A stretch of 64,000 nt of DNA from Tolypothrix sp. PCC 7910 (GTDB lineage: Bacteria > Cyanobacteriota > Cyanobacteriia > Cyanobacteriales > Nostocaceae), in contig NZ_CP050440.1 of assembly GCF_011769525.1 (NCBI RefSeq), positions 5,023,501-5,087,500 on the forward strand. The letters are read 5' to 3'. The notes beneath the pieces were generated by a model, which searched no databases, was not told where the DNA came from, and was given only the letters and a program-made list of their open reading frames with translations. Shown piece after piece: positions 27,501-34,656 of this stretch (the first letter of the stretch is position 1; each line of letters begins with the position of its first letter). Made by a program: the position numbers and the translations under genes.

Positions 27501-27863
27501 TTCACAAATACTAGTGATGAATACATTGGTTTACCCAGTGGATTTTTATTAGCTGGTAGCACCAATGTAGTTAGTAGCCTCTGGACTGTTAGTGCTACAG
27601 CCACAGCTTTATTAATGATGAAATTTTACGAAGAACTACAGCAACAAACTAATATAGTATTAGCTTTAAATACAGCGCAACGTTGGTTAAGGGATACTAC
27701 AGTCCAAGAATTTCAATATTGGCTGAGTCAGTCCTCACTAAGTTTAGTTTGGCAAGAACAACTAAATCAATATTTTACCGTTCATTATCCAAATGCCTCA
27801 ACCAAACCTTTTGCATCACCTTTTTATTGGGCTGCTTTTTGTGCCATAGGTAAAGGAGTTTAA
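24555..27863 (+). CDS. TPR-CHAT protein (caspase-like protease with nine 46-residue repeats)
   Basis: The start is ATG 24555, since the ten codons upstream are heptamer repeat. Of 1102 residues, 1-180 are an all-helical N-terminal domain (EEQRLQAYYQLIESLLNC...). Residues about 183-595 are nine near-identical 46-residue TPR-like units (NAFPxxWATTQNNLGNAY.. RIMGERAENLEEAI). Two ordinary TPRs follow. The C-terminal ~400 residues are a CHAT domain with the expected dyad: His934 in FFCHGSF and Cys976 in TLSACESG. CHAT proteins are clan CD cysteine peptidases related to caspases and separase; those tested cut partner proteins, often on activation. The next gene starts 3 bp after the stop, and its ribosome site AAAGGAG lies in this gene, so translation is coupled. 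The substrate is unknown. Confidence 0.92.
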   Translation: MEEQRLQAYYQLIESLLNCADGEEPEILAANTELLDADFLEVLAAVADHFAQQGQENAANWLRNLATSLNQESAPITEEDIQTYGQFLLEILQATAESNGDPQVIYPLLAANTDKLNHIFAQLLRRWATNTLAAVEPDTATSIAALLVIFSNLIQQFPLGSKANNMEIAIAGYEIALTVYTRNVFPEQWATTQNNLGNAYRNRIMGERAENLEEAITAYRTALEVLTRNAFPVDWATTQNNLGNAYSDRIMGEHAENLELAIAAYRAALEVRTRNAFPEQWATTQNNLGTAYSERIMGERAENLEEAIAAYRAALEVRTRNAFPEQWATTQNNLGTAYSERIMGERAENLEEAIAAYRAALEVRTRNAFPEQWAGTQNNLGNAYSDRIMGERAENLEEAIAAYRAALEVLTRNAFPVDWAMTQNNLGNAYRNRIMGERAENLELAITTYRAALEVLTRNAFPIDWAMTQNNLGNAYRNRIMGERAENLELAIAAYRAALEVYTRNAFPIDWATTQNNLGTAYADRIMGERAENLELAIAAYRAALEVLTRNAFPIDWAMTQNNLGNAYRNRIMGERAENLELAITAYRAALEVLTRNAFPQKHAETLSNLGRLYQKEKQFDLAYNTFASAIDTVEALRGEIVSGDEAKLKQAEEWNQLYRRMVEVCLALKRDREAIEYIERSKTRNLVELLTKAALATQGDLPVVTSNIQFTEIQNLLDNETAIIQWYIFNDCFRAFIITHNNNPVIWQSEEQDLDALFDWTNEYLSEYYDPQDQDKIQWQNQLENRLQNLAAILHLEEILTQVPKKCDRLIFIPHRFLHLFPLHALAVKASYLVDLFPKGLGYAPSCTILQQVQLRQRSEFEFLFAIQNPTPDLYEQDLGAVVAIKKQFANADILKQSQAQKSAILLGINENPHNVTLNEKLLKANCAFFFCHGSFNPNSPLNSGLQLADEDLTLADIITHFQLNNCRLVTLSACESGIIDFTNTSDEYIGLPSGFLLAGSTNVVSSLWTVSATATALLMMKFYEELQQQTNIVLALNTAQRWLRDTTVQEFQYWLSQSSLSLVWQEQLNQYFTVHYPNASTKPFASPFYWAAFCAIGKGV
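25101..26342 (+). repeat. Nine 138-bp in-frame tandem repeats within the CHAT gene
   Basis: Each unit is exactly 138 bp (46 codons). Neighbouring units are nearly identical at DNA level, including silent positions, and vary mainly at four places (EQW/VDW/IDW, TAYSER/NAYRNR, EEA/ELA and VRTR/VLTR). A tenth, diverged unit starts at 26343. Confidence 0.95.
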
Positions 27864-27866
27864 AAA

Positions 27867-28241
27867 ATGTCAGTTTATCAAACTAGCATCATAGCTTTTA
27901 TTAAAATGCTGGAATCACAAACCAATTTGATTCCTCTTCAAGACTGGACTGAATTGCAGCAACTCTCTAGCAATTTACCAGAAAATGACAATGAGGAAAT
28001 CTCAGAAATACTAGAAACTTGGCTAAAGTTAGAATCTCGTAGTCAACTGTTAGCAACCTACAAACAAAACCTAAAATCACTCACTGCTACCTCTCCTGTT
28101 GATCCAGGTATAAACATCGGTATAGGTAATAGTAAATCCCAGACTCCACCCGATAAACCAAGCCCATCATCAAAAGAATTATTAGATAACGCTATTAAAC
28201 ACAATTCCCCCTTATCTAACAGGCCTCAACCACAACCATAA
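27867..28241 (+). CDS. Small helical/disordered protein coupled to the TPR-CHAT gene
   Basis: The 124-residue product is not in a family I can name. Residues 1-70 are predicted helical (MSVYQTSIIAFIKMLESQ ... SEILETWLKLESRSQLLATYKQNL), of a size like the effector-associated adaptor domains that often accompany cyanobacterial proteases, though I see no diagnostic motif. Residues 75-124 are Pro/Ser/Asn-rich and disordered (PPDKPSPSSKELLDNA). The start ATG 27867 has a strong AAAGGAG 8 bp upstream, inside the CHAT gene. A role as adaptor, substrate or inhibitor of the CHAT protease is inference from coupling only. Confidence 0.75.
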   Translation: MSVYQTSIIAFIKMLESQTNLIPLQDWTELQQLSSNLPENDNEEISEILETWLKLESRSQLLATYKQNLKSLTATSPVDPGINIGIGNSKSQTPPDKPSPSSKELLDNAIKHNSPLSNRPQPQP

Positions 28242-28242
28242 A

Positions 28243-28319
28243 GTAGGTTGGGTTGAGGCTTTGCGAAACCCAACATTTGCGTGAATTTGTTGGGTTGCGC
28301 TACGCTTAACCCAACCTAC
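28243..28319. repeat. Dispersed inverted repeat (GTAGGTTGGGTT family), 77 bp
   Basis: The ends GTAGGTTGGGTT (28243-28254) and AACCCAACCTAC (28308-28319) are perfect 12-bp inverted repeats, and inner AAACCCAACA/TGTTGGGTT segments also pair. It lies between the second and third genes of the CHAT module and adds a spurious in-frame extension to the third. Confidence 0.9.
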
Positions 28320-28349
28320 AACCGACAAGCAAAAATCTCAGCAATAACC

Positions 28350-29765
28350 GTGAAGAATTTCAGCCTCAGCCTCTATGCTTTTCATCTTCGTCATACCCTA
28401 ACTGAACTTCCCGATGAAGTTGTGACAGATGCTAATCTCTTGTGGGAAACTTTGGTGAAAGTAGGTGAAAATTCACTTTTATTTATTGGCTTGAAAGATT
28501 TACGCTCAAAATTAATTTGTTATCAAAACGATAAATACGAACCCAAGCTGGAAATAGGAAGAAAAACAGAACGGTTAATTAATGCTAAAGATTTAGATTT
28601 AGGCAGTATATCCACCACAGATGGCTTTAAAATTAATGCTAATCTTCAGCCTTTCTTGCTTAACGATACCTACGCAGTTGATTTAACTCTGTCTCCTGAA
28701 TCATCAAACATCACAATTAATACACCACAACTGCAAAATTTTAAGCCAACTTCCCTACTACCTGCTAACATTCAACCATCTTTAGGGCAAACATTATGGA
28801 TTTATGGAGAAGTAGATCCCACTCAAGATTGTGCTGCACTAGCTGAACAATTTGCCATAGCTTTAGTAGCAGGTACAAATTTAAATCCGGTACTGCTCAA
28901 TAAAGCAGAACTCTTTGGTAGTCTATTATTTGAATATCAAGCACCTGACCCCAACGAACCAGATAATCCGACTAAACAATGCCAGATTTTAATAGTCACC
29001 AATAATAATCAGGCTGCAACATTAGACCTAGCAAATCAAGCTTATGATTGGTTACTAAATTTATTGTGTAGCTATCATAAAATACTTTACATCTATCACC
29101 TAGCTCGTCAACGCTACCGAGATGCAAGAACAATTTATAGCAGTTTAGAAAAGAAAATTCAAATATTTAACAATCTGCAAAGTAACTCACAAACACAATT
29201 AACAGAGTTAAAAGGCTTAATGGCAGAAATTCCCCAAAAAAGCCTTGACTACACCAGATGTTTGCAAGATTTACAAATACACCACACAGCAATTACTACT
29301 AATATTACTAATTACAGAATTTGCCTAGATCATATTCAAACTATTGGTCAGGTCAATAATCCCATATTTTGGGAAGATTTTCTGCAAAAAAACGCTCATA
29401 AATGGCAAGCACAAATTCAAACAGATATTAACTATCTGCTTCCAGGTAAAGAATTATTTGGACAATTAGTTGACACTATCCGAGGTATAGTAGAAACACA
29501 ACAAGCAGAACGCGAGCAAGAACAAGCAGAACGCGATCGCAATTTAAACAATACTATCCAAATATTAGGAATTGGCTTTGGTGGCGGTGCAATAATTTCT
29601 GGCGTAGTTGTTCAACATATCGACAAAATCAACAAACCCCTAGCAGCCATATCTCCTGATAAGCAACCCCATCCCTTTTACGCATCCATCTTGTTAAGTA
29701 TCCTCGCCACCTTGTTATTTATCGGCTTTGGTTGGTTAATCACCAAATACAGGCGCAATAGTTAA
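28350..29765 (+). CDS. Coiled-coil protein with two C-terminal transmembrane helices (CHAT module, third gene)
   Basis: I place the start at GTG 28350 (VKNFSLSLYAFHLRHTL), because the in-frame codons from 28281 lie in a dispersed repeat. The protein is 471 residues. The N-terminal ~240 residues look like a mixed alpha/beta globular domain with no motif I know. Residues about 260-400 are helical and coiled-coil prone (YHLARQRYRDARTIYSSLEKKIQ ... VETQQAEREQEQAERDRN). Two membrane helices follow (about 403-422, Gly-rich, and 444-466), with a short periplasmic loop and basic tail. The shape recalls membrane effectors such as CorA-like two-helix proteins in defence or cell-death systems. That reading is inference. 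It is in the same direction as the CHAT gene, 108 bp after the small gene. Confidence 0.75.
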   Translation: MKNFSLSLYAFHLRHTLTELPDEVVTDANLLWETLVKVGENSLLFIGLKDLRSKLICYQNDKYEPKLEIGRKTERLINAKDLDLGSISTTDGFKINANLQPFLLNDTYAVDLTLSPESSNITINTPQLQNFKPTSLLPANIQPSLGQTLWIYGEVDPTQDCAALAEQFAIALVAGTNLNPVLLNKAELFGSLLFEYQAPDPNEPDNPTKQCQILIVTNNNQAATLDLANQAYDWLLNLLCSYHKILYIYHLARQRYRDARTIYSSLEKKIQIFNNLQSNSQTQLTELKGLMAEIPQKSLDYTRCLQDLQIHHTAITTNITNYRICLDHIQTIGQVNNPIFWEDFLQKNAHKWQAQIQTDINYLLPGKELFGQLVDTIRGIVETQQAEREQEQAERDRNLNNTIQILGIGFGGGAIISGVVVQHIDKINKPLAAISPDKQPHPFYASILLSILATLLFIGFGWLITKYRRNS

Positions 29766-29790
29766 CATATTTTACCTGTTATGTACCAGT

Positions 29791-29812
29791 AGGATGCGTT
29801 ATAACGCATCCT
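29791..29812. repeat. Perfect 22-bp palindrome (GATGCGTTA family)
   Basis: AGGATGCGTTA followed directly by its reverse complement. It lies between the convergent CHAT-module membrane gene and the SDR gene, so it may also terminate transcription. Confidence 0.85.
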
Positions 29813-29825
29813 CTCTTAATTCTGA

Positions 29826-30635
29826 TTATCTATTCTTCAATTCGTGCATACTTTTTACAACTTTTGTCACCAGGTTTCTGGGCGTAAACCTTACACTTTC
29901 AGTGAGGATTCTATTCCTCAACCCAGGAATCACAACTATTTTATTTGCCATTAAACTGCGATAACCTATTTTGGCAACCCTTTCTGTATCCATCATCCGG
30001 TTCACACTGGCAATTTTTGAGTCTTCCATTGCTGCAGTTTTTTGAAATTCCGTTGCTGTGGGGCCAGGACAAAGTACAGTTACACTCACACCTGTACCTT
30101 CTAATTCCTGTGCGATCGCTTCTGAAAATGATAAGACATAGGCTTTAGTCGCAAAATAAACCGCCATTAAAGGCCCTGGTTGAAAAGCTGCAACTGAAGC
30201 AACATTTAAGATTTTGCCATAGCCTTGCTCTACCATATCCTTGAGGAACAATTTTGTTAAATGGGTAAGACTCACTATATTGACCTGTAGCATATCCAGT
30301 TCAGTAGTGAGGTCTGTTTCTGCAAAGACTCCATAAGTACCAAAGCCTGCATTGTTCACCAACACATCGACTTTAATAGATGATTGTTGTAACTCTGCAA
30401 AAATTTCTGTAGGGGATGTTGGTATCGATAAGTCTTTGGCAAAATTCTTGACAACGATATTAAATTTTTGAGCAAAGTCCGCAGCAATTTCTGTCAGTTT
30501 TTGTTCGTTCTTATCTACTAACACCAAATTGTAATTATTCCGACCAAAAATGTATGCTAATTGGTAACCAATGCCACTAGCGGCTCCAGTAATCAAAGCA
30601 GTTTTTTGACGCTGACTTTTTGGGGTGTTATTCAT
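29826..30635 (-). CDS. Short-chain dehydrogenase/reductase (SDR) family oxidoreductase
   Basis: The start is placed at ATG 30635 (MNNTPKSQRQKTALITG). An in-frame ATG at 30746 would add 37 residues of no SDR character. The 269-residue protein has the classical SDR motifs: the cofactor loop TGAASGIG, VDKN after strand two (acidic Asp suggests NAD(H), Lys leaves NADP(H) open), NNAG, the catalytic Ser in NVASVAAF, YFATK (Tyr and Lys), and LCPGPTATEF. The DltE/YqjQ-like subgroup shares the closing pattern. Substrate unknown. It is convergent with the CHAT module. Confidence 0.9.
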   Translation of the reverse strand: MNNTPKSQRQKTALITGAASGIGYQLAYIFGRNNYNLVLVDKNEQKLTEIAADFAQKFNIVVKNFAKDLSIPTSPTEIFAELQQSSIKVDVLVNNAGFGTYGVFAETDLTTELDMLQVNIVSLTHLTKLFLKDMVEQGYGKILNVASVAAFQPGPLMAVYFATKAYVLSFSEAIAQELEGTGVSVTVLCPGPTATEFQKTAAMEDSKIASVNRMMDTERVAKIGYRSLMANKIVVIPGLRNRILTESVRFTPRNLVTKVVKSMHELKNR

Positions 30636-30899
30636 CTCAAGAGTATAGTAATTTAGTGAGTATGCATAAATACTCACTAAGGATTTAGAGAGTTTTATAA
30701 AAGAATTGAAATTGATAGTTGCTGATATATGTTGCCAAATTGGCAATAATTAATGTTTCTAATATAGAAAAAATTTACAGCATAAATATGCAGTTATGTA
30801 GGGTATGTAACGGTATTGTTTATGCATGATTTGCAATCAGAAATTACATAATATAAAAATCCGATTTGATTATTGAAAAAATCTAAGTATGTGTAGGGT

Positions 30900-31211
30900 G
30901 TGTTAGGAACAATTTTCCAAGCACTACCCTTTCTTGCACAGTTTAAAATAATTGACAAAGGTAATGGCAAAATTGGCGCGGAACGGGTACGAGAGTTTAC
31001 CATTCCCTCCTCCTCTGATAGCGAACGTTCCGCACAGACTGAGAGAATGGTTGTAGACCAAGAAACTGGATTCCTTTACATTGGTCAAGAAGATGTCGGT
31101 ATTCGGAAATTTCAAGCAGAGCCAAATGGCGGTACGACTGGGAAGTTATTCCTCAGCCCCAAGCAAATACTGTTTCTTAGGAGAGGGATTACACCTCATA
31201 ATTTAGCTTGA
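30900..31211 (+). pseudogene. Fragment of a beta-propeller phytase-like gene
   Basis: Residues about 12-75 of this frame read like blades of a secreted 3-phytase/esterase-like propeller: FKIIDKGNGKIGAERVREF, then TERMVVDQETGFLYIGQEDVGIRKF and QAEPNG. The full enzyme is over 350 residues with a signal peptide; both are absent here. The last 25 residues (LFLSPKQILFLRRG...) are unrelated. I therefore read it as a decayed internal fragment. The preceding TGTAGGGTGTGTTAGG (about 30892-30907) resembles a dispersed repeat and may be the left breakpoint. Confidence 0.65.
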
Positions 31212-31293
31212 GAGAAAGGTTCAAGTTATTTTTCTTACCTTTCCCTCTTCCCCTTAACCCACAAGTATTACTATATTTCGTTGTCCCCAAATA

Positions 31294-31366
31294 GAAAAAA
31301 CCCCCTTGCCATTGACAAACAAGAGGGTAACAGTATGGTGTGAGGAGCAAACTCAATGTTTGCTTA
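31294..31366 (-). ncRNA. yfr1: Yfr1 small RNA
   Basis: Read on the minus strand, about 70 nt show the Yfr1 layout. The 5' hairpin is AGCAAAC-ATTGA-GTTTGCT (31364 to 31346). The single-stranded CTCCTCACACC (31347-31337) differs from the published core ACUCCUCACAC only at the first base. After a short linker comes a 9-bp terminator stem ACCCTCTTG/CAAGGGGGT (one G-U pair, 31328-31300), and then a run of T (31300-31295). Yfr1 is a cyanobacterial sRNA that base-pairs through this core to repress porin and other mRNAs. Identification rests on the motif and structure; the 5' end is estimated. Confidence 0.78.
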
Positions 31367-31507
31367 AAACTAGTTTAACAACTATGTGTGGAAATTACAT
31401 ATACCTCGTATGGAAATAATGCAAATTCTGTATGAAGATAAGTAAATTTAATGAAGTTATACTTAATACAGGTTTAATAAATTTCATAGAGAAGTAAGTA
31501 ACACAAT

Positions 31508-31660
31508 TAAGTAGGTCGGCGAAATTAAAGATAACTGGCTGAGGCTGTCATTCTTACAAAGTTCTGATGCCTGCGGCAACCCCTTCGGTGTACGGAGGTT
31601 TCCTCCGCTCAGACTTTGCGCTTTGTCCTTAGTCATTGGTCATTGGTAAGGATTTCAAGC
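31508..31660 (+). repeat. Dispersed repeat copy 2 with disrupted hairpin
   Basis: Same orientation and sequence as 2200-2320, but with about 30 extra bases in the left hairpin arm (TTCTGATGCCTGCGGCAACC onward), so the 17-bp arm is interrupted here while the right arm is intact. Confidence 0.85.
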
Positions 31661-31835
31661 CTATTTACTTTCCTCAACATAGTTTGGTTTATTTCCACTG
31701 ACTTACTTACAAATGCTTTTTCTATTTACAGCTTGTTGGATTCAAGGCAGCTAGAGAATAGTAGCTATATGACTTTACACCAGTAAATCCAAACATCAAA
31801 CCAGATTCCTATATAATTCAAGTTTACTGATTTAA

Positions 31836-32531
31836 GTGAAGGCAAAAATTGTGACGCACATCAGATTGTCACCTTCTTGGCAAACAGTACTGTCTGAAGA
31901 GTTTGATAAACCATATTTCAGTAAGCTGCAAACTTTTTTATTAGCGGAACGCCAATCTTATACTATCTATCCACCAGAAGAAAAAATTTTTTCAGCTTTT
32001 GAATTAACACCTTATGAGCAGGTAAGAGTTTTGTTACTTGGTCAAGATCCTTACCACGACCACAATCAGGCACATGGATTATGCTTTTCTGTGCAACCTG
32101 GTATTAAGCCTCCACCATCGTTAATTAATATCTTTAAAGAACTCAAAGATGATGTAGGTTTTAATATTCCCAATCATGGATATTTAGTCTCATGGGCTAA
32201 ACAAGGTATTTTGATGCTGAATGCAGTACTCACTGTTAGAGCACATACACCAAATTCTCATAAAAATCAGGGTTGGGAAACTTTCACAGATGCAGTAATT
32301 AGCAAAGTGAACCAAAAGCTAGATCCGGTTGTGTTTGTGTTGTGGGGTGGATATGCCCAAAAAAAGCTGAAATTAATAGATACAACGCGACACAAAGTGA
32401 TTCAATCAGCGCACCCTTCACCCCTTTCTGCGCGTAATGGTTTTTTTGGTAGCAAACCTTTCTCAGCTATTAATTTAGCCTTACGTTCCTTTGGTAAGCC
32501 AGAGATTAATTGGCAAATTCCAGATTTATAG
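31836..32531 (+). CDS. ung: Uracil-DNA glycosylase, family 1
   Basis: It removes uracil from DNA to start base excision repair. The 231-residue protein (from GTG 31836; GTG 31851 would also work) has the family 1 motifs: water-activating motif GQDPYHDHNQAHGL, with catalytic Asp71, CFSVQPGIKPPPSL, the middle motif LMLNAVLTV, and the minor-groove loop HPSPLSARNGFFG with His193. Length is normal. It is transcribed alone, downstream of a dispersed repeat. Confidence 0.96.
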   Translation: MKAKIVTHIRLSPSWQTVLSEEFDKPYFSKLQTFLLAERQSYTIYPPEEKIFSAFELTPYEQVRVLLLGQDPYHDHNQAHGLCFSVQPGIKPPPSLINIFKELKDDVGFNIPNHGYLVSWAKQGILMLNAVLTVRAHTPNSHKNQGWETFTDAVISKVNQKLDPVVFVLWGGYAQKKLKLIDTTRHKVIQSAHPSPLSARNGFFGSKPFSAINLALRSFGKPEINWQIPDL

Positions 32532-32704
32532 GGGCTATAAATTAAGGACTAAAGAAATTTATAGATAATGATTTGAATTAATATAAATTTATTTCCCCTT
32601 TGCTTATATTACAAAGAGGAAAAGGGAGACAAAGCCGATATAAGGACAAATACCAAACACCAAGCGCCAAATACCAAATGCCTCATCCCCCATACTTGAT
32701 TGAG

Positions 32705-32791
32705 GCGTTGCTAAATCATGGATGATTTCGCTAATTATGAATGAATTATTAATTTCAATAATTAATAATTCATCCTACATTTATGCAACGC
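32705..32791. repeat. Dispersed inverted repeat (GCGTTGC family), about 87 bp
   Basis: GCGTTGC-TAAAT at the left and ATTTAT-GCAACGC at the right are terminal inverted repeats. The centre has 14-bp perfect arms (32741-32754, 32760-32773) around TCAAT. It lies 6 bp past the flv2 stop and could serve as its terminator. Confidence 0.8.
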
Positions 32792-32797
32792 TTCTAT

Positions 32798-34534
32798 TTA
32801 ATATTGACTACCTGAATTTCGATGTTCAATAGCAGTGAAGCCATCGTTCTCTAAGACTTCTCCACGATTAACTACGGCATAAATTAAATATCTGTCGCCG
32901 CATTCTAGCTGATTTTGGACTGTACATTCTAAATAAGCTAAAGCTTCATTTAAAATTAAGCAGCCATTTTCAGCGGTTTGGGTAGGAAGATTTGCAAAGG
33001 GATTTTCGCCTAAACTGCTGTTACGAGAAAAATAGCGCCGGACATTTCTGCCTTCTTTAAGGATATTCAGCACAAATTTGTCACCAGGATGGCGCATTAA
33101 ATCAACATTTTGCTCTTGAGCGATCGCAATCATAATTCCTGGTGGGTTAAAAGTTGCCTGAGATATCCAAGAAGTTAAGATACCTTTGTGATTATCGCGA
33201 TCGCGAGTTGTAACGACGCACAAAGAACCGATAATTCTGCCTACTGCTTGTTCAGTGCGGTCTACTTGCGCTTCTGTTACTACTTGGCGAGAAGTACGCA
33301 GTTTCTTGGTTTTCTTTAAGGTTTGGGCAAAAGTAGCACCTGCATCTTGACACTGCTGTAAAACATAGGGAGTGGGGCTAAAGCGAACTCGAATTGTCTC
33401 AAACCCTAAACCATAATTGGCATCTTTAAGCTTACTTTCGATTAAATCAATCGCCTCGCCACTCCAACCGTAGGAACCAAAAACCCCAGCTAACTTAGTT
33501 TTTGCTCCCGCTGCGAGGACTATTCCTAAAGCAGTTTGAATTTGGGTTGGTGCATGACCGCCTAAAGTAGGCGAACCGATAATTAAGCCATCACAAGCTT
33601 CGACAACGCGAGTAATTTCCGCCGCATCTGCTAGTTCACAGTTGATTGATTCGACATTAATGCCATTTTCAATTAAACCCTGAGCGATCGCACTTGCCAA
33701 AATCGCTGTATTCCCATAAGCAGAAGCGTAAAGTAAGGCGACGCTTAACTCTTGAGACTTTTGACCTTGACACCATTGGCGATAATCATAAGTAAAACGG
33801 CTGAGGCTGTAACGCACAACTGGGCCATGTGCAGGTGCGTAAGATTTTGCACCAAAAATTGCCAGTTTATCTAACGCAGCTTCTACTTGTTTAGCTTGGG
33901 GAGCATGAAGACAATCAAAATAGTAACGACGTTCTGCGTCTAAAGCTTTCCAATCTTCATCAAATAAAGCATCCTCACAAATATGGGCCCCAAAAAACTT
34001 GTCAGTGTAGAGAATTTTAGTTGCAGAATCGTAAATACAAAGCCCATCAGCCCAACGGGGAGTAGGAACACTGATAAATGATAAAAGATGTCCCTGGCCT
34101 AAATCGAGAGTATCTTCTGAGCGTACAGATTGAATACGTGATTCCCATTCAGGAAAAGCTGTTTTTAGCGCATTTGCAGCCGGACGAGAACAAATTAACG
34201 TCACTTGCGGCGCTAGGGAGAGTAAAACCTTTAAAGTAGCTCTACGGTTAGGATTGATATGACCGAGAACAATATAATCTAAGGTCGTGAAATCTAAATT
34301 TTGCGCTAATTCTGCTAAGAAAATCTCCGTAAAAGACTCACCAGGAGGGTCAATTAAAACCTTTTTATCAGCTTGAATCAAATAAGAATTTGCCGTAGTT
34401 CCCTTTTGTCGGGAATATTCAACCTCAAATTTGAGACGTTCCCAAGTACGCGATCGCAATATTAGCGTATTTGTACCAATTTCGGCTAACTGAACATCTC
34501 GAGAACGGTTGGGGGTTAGGGTGGCGGTGGACAT
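32798..34534 (-). CDS. flv2: Diiron flavoprotein Flv2 (non-canonical metal site)
   Basis: The start is ATG 34534 (MSTATLTPNRSRDVQ); upstream in-frame codons are heptamer repeat. The 578-residue protein has three domains: a beta-lactamase-like diiron domain (to about 245), a flavodoxin domain (about 255-400, VALLYASAYGNTAILA), and a C-terminal flavin reductase domain. The usual H-x-E-x-D metal ligands are replaced by HINPNR, as in Flv1/Flv2-type proteins. Known Flv2 pairs with Flv4 to drain electrons from photosystem II under low CO2 and high light. The order flv4, small membrane gene, flv2 on one strand matches the Synechocystis operon, which fixes the assignment. Confidence 0.93.
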   Translation of the reverse strand: MSTATLTPNRSRDVQLAEIGTNTLILRSRTWERLKFEVEYSRQKGTTANSYLIQADKKVLIDPPGESFTEIFLAELAQNLDFTTLDYIVLGHINPNRRATLKVLLSLAPQVTLICSRPAANALKTAFPEWESRIQSVRSEDTLDLGQGHLLSFISVPTPRWADGLCIYDSATKILYTDKFFGAHICEDALFDEDWKALDAERRYYFDCLHAPQAKQVEAALDKLAIFGAKSYAPAHGPVVRYSLSRFTYDYRQWCQGQKSQELSVALLYASAYGNTAILASAIAQGLIENGINVESINCELADAAEITRVVEACDGLIIGSPTLGGHAPTQIQTALGIVLAAGAKTKLAGVFGSYGWSGEAIDLIESKLKDANYGLGFETIRVRFSPTPYVLQQCQDAGATFAQTLKKTKKLRTSRQVVTEAQVDRTEQAVGRIIGSLCVVTTRDRDNHKGILTSWISQATFNPPGIMIAIAQEQNVDLMRHPGDKFVLNILKEGRNVRRYFSRNSSLGENPFANLPTQTAENGCLILNEALAYLECTVQNQLECGDRYLIYAVVNRGEVLENDGFTAIEHRNSGSQY

Positions 34535-34625
34535 AATGGGGATTGGGGATTGGGGATTGGGGATTGGGGAACTCGGGGCCCCCTCTGGGGATAAGGGGTA
34601 ATGGGGATTGGGGATTGGGCATTTT
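34535..34625. repeat. STRR with (GGGGATT)4GGGG, directly before flv2
   Basis: Five GGGG runs separated by ATT (34538-34569), then a second GGGGATT block near 34600-34618. It sits 3 bp from the flv2 start codon. The G-rich strand is the template strand of the operon, and the mRNA carries the C-rich version. Confidence 0.95.
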
Positions 34626-34656
34626 TCCACCTCTGCTCCCCTGCTTCCTCTGCTTG

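Larger units (their letters stand above)
31212..31835. other. 624-bp region without protein genes: Yfr1 RNA and a dispersed repeat
   Basis: The stretch holds the minus-strand Yfr1 candidate (31294-31366), its presumed upstream promoter region (31367-31430), a dispersed repeat (31508-31660), and AT-rich sequence before ung. No further coding frame is visible. Confidence 0.65.

Noticed and set aside
24555-29765. Type III-E (Craspase) association of the TPR-CHAT protein
   Set aside because: No gRAMP/Cas7-11-like gene, other cas gene or CRISPR repeat lies nearby; CHAT proteins with TPRs are common in cyanobacteria without CRISPR.
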